Below are positions 33,342 to 40,318 of a stretch of DNA of 64,000 bases, piece by piece; the stretch's first letter is position 1; each line of letters opens with the position of its first letter. The notes beneath the pieces were generated by a model. That model saw only the letters and a program-made list of their open reading frames with translations, searched no databases and had not been told where the DNA came from. The position numbers and the translations under genes were made by a program. The stretch spans positions 62,001-126,000 of the forward strand of contig NZ_JADQDQ010000001.1 in NCBI RefSeq assembly GCF_015694725.1. The letters are read 5' to 3'. Source of the DNA: Hymenobacter jeongseonensis (lineage in GTDB: Bacteria; Bacteroidota; Bacteroidia; Cytophagales; Hymenobacteraceae).

Positions 33342-36059
33342 CTACTTGATGTCGAACAACAGCCCGAAGTAGGCGATGCGGCCGATGCTGGGCGCGCCGT
33401 ATACCTGCAGGTTTTGAGCGTCCAGCAGGTTGGTGCCGCCCACCTGCAGGGTGGTGTGTAGGCTGGGGAGCGTGTAGCCCACTTGCGCGTCGATGGTATG
33501 GGCCACGGGCACGGTGCCGGTCGCAAACGTCGACTCGTAGAGGAAGGCATCAACCCAACGGTAGTTCAGGTTGTAGCTCAGCTTGCGCTCGAGCAGCAAG
33601 CCGTCGAGGCCCACGTTGAACTTGTGTGTGGGCGTGTTGAAGAACGATTGGGTGCCTGCCTTAAAATCATTGGTGCTAAGCTCGTTGTAGCTGTAGTTGC
33701 CGTTCAGGATGAGGGCCGGCGAAAACGAGTAGCTCAAGGTGATGGCGGCGCCTTGGCTTTCCACTTCCTGGTCCACGTTGGCGGCCACCTGAATCACGCG
33801 CACCGCGCTGCCAGGAGCGTTGGTGGTGGCCAACTGGGCCGGCGTGGGGCGGGTGCCGTCCACGTTGCCCACAAAGTTTTGCGTGGCAATGAAGTTGTTG
33901 TAGCTGTTGCGGAAGTAGTCCACGTCCACATACAGCTTTTTGGCCAGTTGGGCGCGGTAACCGATTTCGTAGCTGTTCACTTCCTCCAGCGTGAGCTTGT
34001 CGGCGCGGTACAGGTTGGCCGCATCGGCGGGCGAGGCGCCGCGCAGCACGTTCACGGAGTAGCCGTCGAAGCCGTTGCGGACGTTGCCCAGCAAGATGGC
34101 CCGGCCCACGTCGAGCTTGATGTACTGGTCGTTCTGGGTCGGGGCCCGGAAAGCGCGGCTGTAGCTGGCGCGGAAGTTATGCTGCTTGTCGGCGCCCAGC
34201 GAGTACACCACCGAGGCGCGGGGCGAGAACGCCGTTCCGAAGTTCTTGAAGCGGTCTACCCGGCCGGCCGCGGCCAGTTTCAGGCGGTCGTCGAGCAGGG
34301 TTTTGCTGGCCTGCGCATAGGCGCCGTACTCGTAGTTGGGAATGCGGTCGCCGTCTTTCGTGTCTTCGAACACCGAGCCGTCCGACCCGAGCAGGTATTG
34401 GCGGTAGGCGCCGCCTACGGTCAGGTCGGCAATGTCCGATTTGAAGTTGTACTGGGCACTGCCGTCGTTCATGATGGAGCGCAGAATCACGCGCGCGCCC
34501 TGGCCCGGCGTGGGATTGTGGGTGATGGCGTTGCGGGCGTCGTTAAAATCAGCCTCGCCGGGCTTCAGCTGCGGGCTCAGGCGGTTGGCTTCGGTCCGGG
34601 CAAACAGGGCTGCCGCATCGGCATTGCTGCCATTTCTGGCAAACTCCTGGTTGTAGTTGCGGGCATAGACCTGAAAGTAGTTGTTGGCGAAAGGCAGCTG
34701 AGCCGGCTGGCCGGGCTGACCAGCGTAGGTATTCGGCACCAAGCGCGTTTGCAGGAAAGCTCCCAAAAAGCCCAGGTTGTAAGAACCGTCCGAGCTGGGG
34801 TCGCGCTGCCCGGAATAGTCGCGGGTGGTAAAACCGCGCACAAACCAATTGCGGCCTTCTACCTGAATCCGGCCCTGGTGCGCGCCGCTGTTCACGAAAC
34901 GGTAGCGGCTGGCACTTTGGTAGGTGGTGGTGGCGTTGGTATACTTGTAATCGGCCGTGGCTTTGATGCTGTTGGTGAGCAGCACCGACAGGCTGGGGGC
35001 CACTTTATAGGAGTGCGTTTTGTCGTCGCCGGCAATCAGGGCCGCCTCCGTGTAGCCGGGCAGAAACACCGTTTTGCCGTTGAGGGCGCCTCCGCTGGCC
35101 CCAAACGTATTGCCGATGTCGCCGTAGCGGCTTACCGCGTCGTAGCCCAGGTTTGAACCCATGGCGTTGTTATTTGGCTCAATCAGGTTGGACGTGGCGC
35201 TTTCGTTATCGGCAATGAAATCATCGGCCATGGTGGCACTACCGGCGAGTTTAAACGCCACCCGCTCGCCAAATTTCTGGGCGTAGCGCAGTTGGCCGTC
35301 CAGCAGGCTGCGGTTGCCGCCGCGCAGGCGCACCGTCAGGCCCTGGTCCTTGAAGGGGTCTTTGGAATTGGTGAGCAGTACACCGTTGAAAGCGTTGGCG
35401 CCGTAGAGCGCGGAGGCTGGGCCGTGCACAATCTCCACGCTGGCAATGTCCAGAATGGGCGTGCCAAGGAGGTTGCCGAAGTTGCTGCTCAGGCTGGGAA
35501 TGGACGTGTCCATGTAGTCGGCCAATTGAATCACGCGCTCCGAGCGCGAGGAGTTGAAGCCCCGCGTGCTGAAGCTGGTCGACAACATGCTGGAGCTGCT
35601 GATGTCGATGCCCTTGAACCGGGCCAGGCCCGCCACCAAGTCCGGCGTCGTGATTTGCTCAACCTGCCGCTGGTTCAGCTTTTCCACCGTAACCGGCACC
35701 TGGCCAATGCTTTCCTCCACGCGGGAAGCCGCAACTACTACTTGGTCGAGCATGGCACTGGGCCGCAACGTAACGATAAGGGCATTATCGGGCGCACTGA
35801 TGGGCAACTCCTGGGTTTCGAAGCCCACAAAGGAGACCGAAAGGACAAGCGGCCCTTTCGAAAAATCCGCTTTTACCTGAAACTGCCCTTCCTCGTTGCT
35901 ACTGCCGCCGGTGTACGTGCCCTTGATAAAGACCGTGGCGCCGGGCAGCGGCGTCCCCGCTTCGGTTTGAACGGTACCGCTGATGGCCTGGGATTCCTGC
36001 GCCCAGCTCCCCAGGGGCAGCAGTAAGCATAAAATAATAAGAAAGTAATGTTGACGCAT
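33342..36059 (-). CDS. TonB-dependent outer-membrane receptor
   Basis: This 905-residue receptor has a signal peptide to about 20 (LIILCLLLPLGSWAQ), a carboxypeptidase-like regulatory domain (ISGTVQTEAGTPLPGATVFI), and a plug (VTVEKLNQRQVEQITTPDL, EIVHGPASALYGANAFNG). A long beta-barrel ends in an aromatic C-terminus (RIAYFGLLFDIK). No SusD partner, sigma factor or siderophore gene lies next to it, so the ligand is unknown. It interrupts the kynurenine gene set, between the AlkB-like gene and kynurenine monooxygenase, which raises but does not prove a link to aromatic substrates. A -7 promoter box lies just upstream. Confidence 0.94.
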   Translation of the reverse strand: MRQHYFLIILCLLLPLGSWAQESQAISGTVQTEAGTPLPGATVFIKGTYTGGSSNEEGQFQVKADFSKGPLVLSVSFVGFETQELPISAPDNALIVTLRPSAMLDQVVVAASRVEESIGQVPVTVEKLNQRQVEQITTPDLVAGLARFKGIDISSSSMLSTSFSTRGFNSSRSERVIQLADYMDTSIPSLSSNFGNLLGTPILDIASVEIVHGPASALYGANAFNGVLLTNSKDPFKDQGLTVRLRGGNRSLLDGQLRYAQKFGERVAFKLAGSATMADDFIADNESATSNLIEPNNNAMGSNLGYDAVSRYGDIGNTFGASGGALNGKTVFLPGYTEAALIAGDDKTHSYKVAPSLSVLLTNSIKATADYKYTNATTTYQSASRYRFVNSGAHQGRIQVEGRNWFVRGFTTRDYSGQRDPSSDGSYNLGFLGAFLQTRLVPNTYAGQPGQPAQLPFANNYFQVYARNYNQEFARNGSNADAAALFARTEANRLSPQLKPGEADFNDARNAITHNPTPGQGARVILRSIMNDGSAQYNFKSDIADLTVGGAYRQYLLGSDGSVFEDTKDGDRIPNYEYGAYAQASKTLLDDRLKLAAAGRVDRFKNFGTAFSPRASVVYSLGADKQHNFRASYSRAFRAPTQNDQYIKLDVGRAILLGNVRNGFDGYSVNVLRGASPADAANLYRADKLTLEEVNSYEIGYRAQLAKKLYVDVDYFRNSYNNFIATQNFVGNVDGTRPTPAQLATTNAPGSAVRVIQVAANVDQEVESQGAAITLSYSFSPALILNGNYSYNELSTNDFKAGTQSFFNTPTHKFNVGLDGLLLERKLSYNLNYRWVDAFLYESTFATGTVPVAHTIDAQVGYTLPSLHTTLQVGGTNLLDAQNLQVYGAPSIGRIAYFGLLFDIK

Positions 36060-36085
36060 GTATGGAAATTTGAAAAAGTAGGCTG

Positions 36086-36093
36086 CAAATCTA
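36086..36093 (-). promoter_or_regulatory. Candidate -7 promoter box for the TonB receptor
   Basis: TAGATTTG on the minus strand matches TAnnTTTG, 26 bp before the ATG at 36059 and just downstream of an A-rich tract. The -33 element is weak. Confidence 0.55.
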
Positions 36094-36175
36094 CTGCTTT
36101 TTTTTCCAGACAGCTGAAAAAATTAATTCGGCAGCCCCGCCCTAGCAGGCGATTATTTTTCTGATTAATAAACCC

Positions 36176-36433
36176 TTAGTAAAGAATGCCGGGATGCCCC
36201 AACAATTGAGGGTCTCCTTCTTCGCCAACTATGAAGTCTCCCACCCGCAATACATTGGCCGCTGGCTTTAATAGCACCTTTACGGGAATGGTACGCCGCC
36301 AGGCAGCAGCGCTGGGACCGAAACTATCAACCATTGAAAACGGGAGCACCACCAACATGGCCCGGCGGCTCGTGGCCCGGCAGCGCCACCGCATGTAGCA
36401 GATGCGATGATGGCGAATTCGAAAATTTTTCAT
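36176..36433 (-). CDS. Possible small basic protein
   Basis: An 85-codon frame starts with an ATG at 36433 after an AT-rich leader. The product is rich in Arg and His at the start (MKNFRIRHHRICYMRWRCR) and has a short hydrophobic stretch AMLVVLPFSMV. It shows no known motif. It lies alone in the nearly 600-bp gap between the TonB receptor and the monooxygenase. It could be real or could be chance open frame in GC-rich DNA. Confidence 0.35.
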   Translation of the reverse strand: MKNFRIRHHRICYMRWRCRATSRRAMLVVLPFSMVDSFGPSAAAWRRTIPVKVLLKPAANVLRVGDFIVGEEGDPQLLGHPGILY

Positions 36434-36498
36434 AGTAGAAAGTAGTTTAGTTCTAATGCATCAAAGGTCTGGTTGTCGACTTGGTAATTGGCCAAATT

Positions 36499-36561
36499 CC
36501 GACAAACCAATCCCTGCGCCCGACAAACATTCGCCAGCACCCGACGAATCAAAGTGGGAAA
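36499..36561. promoter_or_regulatory. Three 21-bp-phased direct repeats upstream of kynurenine monooxygenase
   Basis: CCGACAAAC at 36499, CCGACAAAC at 36520 and CCGACGAAT at 36541 are spaced exactly 21 bp apart, two turns of the DNA helix. They lie 95-155 bp before the monooxygenase ATG. A protein binding side by side on one face of the helix would give this pattern. Read as codons they give PTN every seven residues, but that part is not expected to be translated. The rest of the 36060-36654 gap holds the receptor promoter and a possible small ORF. Confidence 0.5.
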
Positions 36562-36654
36562 CGCATTCCCTGCTTTGGAATCGCCTGGCTTGGCCCAATG
36601 GCCGGTTTGCATGCCCGGCACGTAGTAGCTTCGTTGCTTCACACTGTTCTTCTT

Positions 36655-38040
36655 ATGTCCGCTCCTGCTTCTTCGTTGCCCGCTGCCGAGCCCCTCACCG
36701 TCATGGGGGCCGGTTTGGTGGGGTCCCTGCTCTCGTTGTACCTGGCCCGGCGCGGGCATGCCGTGCAGGTATTTGAGCGGCGCGCCGACCCGCGCCGGGC
36801 AGGCTTCCAGGAAGGCCGTTCCATCAATTTGGCCCTTTCCGACCGCGGCTGGCGGGCCCTAGAAGGCGTGGGCGTGGCCGACGACATTCGCCAGGTAGGC
36901 ATTCCGATGAGCGGCCGGGTGATGCACGACGTGCAGGGCAACCTCACCCGCCAGCCCTACGGGCACGAGGGCCAAGCCATCTACTCCGTCAATCGCGGCC
37001 ACCTCAACCGCCGCCTGCTCGACTTGGCCGATGCCAACCCCAACGTGGAGCTGCATTTTGGCCAGCAGTGCCTGCACCTCGACCTGAAAAAGCAGGAATT
37101 GCACCTGCTCGACACCGCCACCAAGCAGGAGCATACCGAACCGTATACCCGCCTGTTCGGCACCGACGGGGCGTTTTCGGCCGTGCGCGGCGCCTTGCAA
37201 AAGACGGACCGCTACGACTACTCGCAGGATTACCTCGATTACGGCTACAAGGAACTCACCATCGAAGCTGGGCCCGGCGGCGCGTGGCAGCTGGAGAAGA
37301 ATGCCCTGCACATCTGGCCCCGCGGCCAATACCTGATGATTGCGCTGCCCAACCTCGACGGCTCGTTCAACTGCACGCTGTTTTTCCCCTTTGAAGGCGA
37401 AGAGAGCTTTGCCGCGCTGAAAACGCCGGCCGACGTCACCGCCTTTTTCACCCGCGTGTTTCCCGACGCGATGCCACTCATGCCGGCCCTGACGCAGGAG
37501 TTTTTTGAGCACCCCACTGGCTCGTTGGTCACCATTCGCTGCTACCCTTGGAAGTACGACGACGACGTGCTGCTCCTCGGCGATGCCTCGCACGCCATTG
37601 TGCCCTTCTACGGGCAGGGCATGAACGCCGGCTTCGAAGACTGCAGCGTGCTCAACGAGCTGCTCGACCAGCACGGCGACGCTGCTTGGCCCACGATTTT
37701 CAGCGAGTTTCAGGCCCAGCGCAAGCCCAATGCCGACGCCATGGCCGACCTGGCCCTCTACAACTTCACCGAGATGCGCGACCGGGTGGCAGACCCGCGC
37801 TTCCTGCTGCAAAAGAAAATAGAGGCCAAAATCTCGAATCAATTCCCTGGGCGCTGGACGCCGCTCTACTCCCAGGTCACGTTTTCGCACACGCCCTATG
37901 CCGAAGCCTGGGCCGCTGGCCAGCGCCAGGAAGCCATCATGGCCCGGCTGATGCCCAGCATTCAGACCGAAGCCGATTTTGACCTGCCGGCCGTGCAGGC
38001 GCTGGTGCAACAGGAAATGCAGCAGAAGGACCTGAACTAA
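36655..38040 (+). CDS. kmo: Kynurenine 3-monooxygenase
   Basis: This 461-residue FAD-dependent aromatic hydroxylase converts kynurenine to 3-hydroxykynurenine using NADPH and oxygen. The N-terminal FAD motif reads VMGAGLVGSLLSLYLARRGH. EGRSINLALSDRG is a KMO hallmark, and the second FAD motif is LLGDASHAIVPFYGQGMNAG. The C-terminal part has a hydrophobic run but no clear membrane anchor. The open frame extends upstream to 36481, but the family start lies a few residues before the FAD motif, so the ATG at 36655 is chosen. It stands apart from the other kynurenine genes by about 5 kb and has its own upstream region with phased repeats. Confidence 0.95.
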   Translation: MSAPASSLPAAEPLTVMGAGLVGSLLSLYLARRGHAVQVFERRADPRRAGFQEGRSINLALSDRGWRALEGVGVADDIRQVGIPMSGRVMHDVQGNLTRQPYGHEGQAIYSVNRGHLNRRLLDLADANPNVELHFGQQCLHLDLKKQELHLLDTATKQEHTEPYTRLFGTDGAFSAVRGALQKTDRYDYSQDYLDYGYKELTIEAGPGGAWQLEKNALHIWPRGQYLMIALPNLDGSFNCTLFFPFEGEESFAALKTPADVTAFFTRVFPDAMPLMPALTQEFFEHPTGSLVTIRCYPWKYDDDVLLLGDASHAIVPFYGQGMNAGFEDCSVLNELLDQHGDAAWPTIFSEFQAQRKPNADAMADLALYNFTEMRDRVADPRFLLQKKIEAKISNQFPGRWTPLYSQVTFSHTPYAEAWAAGQRQEAIMARLMPSIQTEADFDLPAVQALVQQEMQQKDLN

Positions 38041-38049
38041 GAACTATCC

Positions 38050-38114
38050 CACATAAAGAGCGGGGCGTTGGCCGGAAGCACAGTGCTTCCGGCCAACGCC
38101 CCGCTCTTTATGTG
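38050..38114. terminator. Long palindrome, probable bidirectional terminator
   Basis: Two 32-bp arms (38050-38081 and 38083-38114) are perfectly complementary around one central base. Transcripts from either side would form a long GC-rich hairpin. It lies between kynurenine monooxygenase and a convergent small gene. Confidence 0.85.
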
Positions 38115-38123
38115 ACTACGGTG

Positions 38124-38540
38124 CTATCGGGAAGCGAGGCCCATGCCGTCGAGCGGCATAAGGGTACCAGCCAACTGCTCGCGGATGGCGACATAGGCAT
38201 CCAGTTGGCTGGGAGCCAGCGTCCGGCCCAAGGCAAGCAAATACTGCTGCCGGGCCTGCGCAGCATCAGCGGGCGTGACTGCCAGCGCCAGGGCTTCGCA
38301 TTCGGCTATGGTACAATCTTCTACGGCGTGCATTTGCGCGCTGGTGAGCACCAGGGCATCGGTTAGGTAACCGCTGATGCGGTGCGCTTCGCGGACTTGG
38401 ACGGCAAAACTGGGCGTGGCTTTTTCGCCGCGGGCGTCGGCTGCGGCCACCGAAACGGCCCGGGGGCGGGGACGGGCCTGTCCTGTTGATGCACCCGAAA
38501 TCATTACCATTGCCAGCAAGAGGAGACCTTTAGTAAACAT
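38124..38540 (-). CDS. Hypothetical small secreted protein
   Basis: This 138-residue protein has a clear signal peptide (FTKGLLLLAMVMISGASTGQA). The mature part is helical and rich in Ala, Arg and Glu, with two Cys six residues apart (EDCTIAECEA). Segments such as LTSAQMHAVEDC and LAPSQLDAYVAIREQL have the spacing of small periplasmic helical-hairpin proteins, somewhat like the LTxxQ-type stress proteins, but I cannot assign it. It is transcribed alone, towards the palindrome at 38050. Confidence 0.78.
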   Translation of the reverse strand: MFTKGLLLLAMVMISGASTGQARPRPRAVSVAAADARGEKATPSFAVQVREAHRISGYLTDALVLTSAQMHAVEDCTIAECEALALAVTPADAAQARQQYLLALGRTLAPSQLDAYVAIREQLAGTLMPLDGMGLASR

Positions 38541-38740
38541 CGCAAAAAAGCAGAAGGAGTAAAAGAAAGCAACACCTCAAAGCGAGGTGGTTGAGTGCTC
38601 AAAACTAGAGATTACTGTTGAGCGGCCTTTTTGGTGCCAAGCCGTTGGGCTTAATTGCCCAGCGAGTGGTTACTTTATGGCGGCGAATGGTTCTTCTCTT
38701 CTTTCGTCAATTGTGTTGCCCGCCTCTCCTTTCCTTTGCT

Positions 38741-39451
38741 ATGTTGACATGCGCCATCATTGATGACGATGAAATCAATCGTCTGACGCTCGAACACTAC
38801 ATCGAGCTTTCCCCTAACCTGAAGCTGGAAGCGTCGTTAGCCGATGGCATTGCCGGGCTTACGTACTTCCGCGAAGGCAAGCAGGTCGACGTGCTTTTTC
38901 TTGACATTGAGATGCCCCACCTCAGCGGACTGGAGCTGCTGCGCGTGCTCACCGACCCGCCCGAAGTCATCATCACCACTTCGCGGCAGGACTTTGCCGT
39001 CGATGCGTTTGAGCTGCGCGTGACGGATTATTTGGTGAAGCCCTTCGATTTTGCCCGTTTCACGCAAGCGGTGCAGCGCGTGCAATCCCGGCAGAGCCCG
39101 GCGGTGACGCCGGCCGCAGCCGAGGGGCCGCTCAACACGGACCTATTTGTGAAGGTGAACAGCCGGATGGTGCGCATCAATTTCGATGAGGTGCTGTACG
39201 TGGAGGCCCTGTCGGACTACGTCAACATCGTGACCAACAAGCACAAATACATTGTTTACACGACCCTGAAGGCGCTGGAAACCCGCCTCAGCACTTTTCC
39301 GAACTTCATTCGGGTGCACCGCAGCTACTTGCTCAATACCCAGCACATCGAATCCATCGAGGACAACACGGCCAACTTACGGGAAGGCCACTTCGTGCCC
39401 ATCGGCAAATCGTACCAGGACGCGTTTTACAAAAGCTTGCAGCGGATTTAA
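38741..39451 (+). CDS. LytTR-family response regulator
   Basis: This 236-residue response regulator has an N-terminal receiver domain with IIDDDEINR, a phospho-acceptor Asp in VLFLDIEMP and YLVKPF. The C-terminal LytTR DNA-binding domain has VKVNSRMVRINFDEVLYVEA, FIRVHRSYLLN and HFVPIGKSY. The ATG at 38741 (MLTCAIIDDD) is the family-like start; the longer open frame upstream is not. No LytS-type kinase gene is adjacent. The next genes on the same strand encode a surface receptor cluster beginning at 39517, which could be its target. This is inferred from position only. Confidence 0.93.
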   Translation: MLTCAIIDDDEINRLTLEHYIELSPNLKLEASLADGIAGLTYFREGKQVDVLFLDIEMPHLSGLELLRVLTDPPEVIITTSRQDFAVDAFELRVTDYLVKPFDFARFTQAVQRVQSRQSPAVTPAAAEGPLNTDLFVKVNSRMVRINFDEVLYVEALSDYVNIVTNKHKYIVYTTLKALETRLSTFPNFIRVHRSYLLNTQHIESIEDNTANLREGHFVPIGKSYQDAFYKSLQRI

Positions 39452-39516
39452 GCTGTTTGATTGGGTAAGCTTCCCCTTCGCCGCCGTCACTTCCGTCTCT
39501 ACTGCATTTTGCAACC

Positions 39517-40266
39517 ATGAAGATGCTTCGCATTACCGGTGGGCTCAGCTTGTGCCTGTTCGCGCTCAGTTTGCCCACTTGGGGCCAGCAGTCCTTGGGC
39601 GATGCCCGACTAGCGGCGTCCGTAGCGGCAGCTCAAAAACAGTACACCGACTCTTTTGCTGGGTCGCCCAAGTTATACAATGGCCCCGAATACGTGGACT
39701 ATGCCAAGCGGTACCATGCTCAGATTGGTCATCAGTTCTTTTCGGCGCCAGACAGGCAGCCGGGCAGCGTTGAGTACAACAACCAGGTTTTTAATAATCT
39801 GCGGCTGAACTACGACGTGGTATTGGACCAAGTGGTGTTGCAGCACCCTACCAGCCCGCTGACCATGCGGCTCATCAACGAACAGATGCGGGCTTTCACC
39901 CTCAACGACCACCAATTTGTCCGCTTGGTGGCCGATAGCGCTTCGCGCAACGTCATTCGCACGGGTTACTACGAAGTCTTGGTTGATAGCCAAGTTCAGC
40001 TGCTGGCCAAACGAGCCAAGCGCCAACAAGAGCAAATCATCGACGGCAAAATCGATGTTGCGTATTTTGATATCGATGAATTATTTATCAAAAAGGGTGG
40101 CGTTTACCATCTTATCCGCAACAAGTCCTCGGTTGTGCGCCTGCTTGCCGACCGCAACAAGGAAATACAGCGGTACATTCAGGAGCACAAACTGAATTTT
40201 AACAAGAAGCAACGCGAAGCAGCCACCGTTGAACTGCTGCGCTATTACTCGAGCTTGCGTTCGTAA
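39517..40266 (+). CDS. Hypothetical secreted protein of the receptor cluster
   Basis: This 249-residue protein has a signal peptide (LSLCLFALSLPTWGQ). The rest is helical and charged, with DEL and KRAKRQQEQI stretches and a YHLIRNKSSVVRLL segment. Proteins of similar size and start are often encoded just before STN-type TonB receptors in Bacteroidota, but I know no assigned function. It lies 65 bp after the LytTR regulator and 52 bp before the receptor ATG, so co-transcription with the receptor is likely. Confidence 0.83.
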   Translation: MKMLRITGGLSLCLFALSLPTWGQQSLGDARLAASVAAAQKQYTDSFAGSPKLYNGPEYVDYAKRYHAQIGHQFFSAPDRQPGSVEYNNQVFNNLRLNYDVVLDQVVLQHPTSPLTMRLINEQMRAFTLNDHQFVRLVADSASRNVIRTGYYEVLVDSQVQLLAKRAKRQQEQIIDGKIDVAYFDIDELFIKKGGVYHLIRNKSSVVRLLADRNKEIQRYIQEHKLNFNKKQREAATVELLRYYSSLRS

Positions 40267-40318
40267 TCGCGCTGGCGAGCAAGTATTTTATTCCGTTCCA
40301 TTCTCTTTTCTGCGGTTC

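Noticed and set aside
33483..35156. 557-codon plus-strand open frame
   Set aside because: It is antisense to the TonB receptor. The receptor has a clear signal peptide, plug and barrel.
33342..36059. SusC/SusD pair
   Set aside because: No SusD-like lipoprotein lies next to this receptor.
36499..36561. CRISPR-like repeats
   Set aside because: Only three short units with 21-bp spacing, no spacers of CRISPR length and no cas genes.
36481..36654. N-terminal extension of kynurenine monooxygenase containing PTN repeats
   Set aside because: Family members begin a few residues before the FAD motif. The repeats are better read as DNA repeats.
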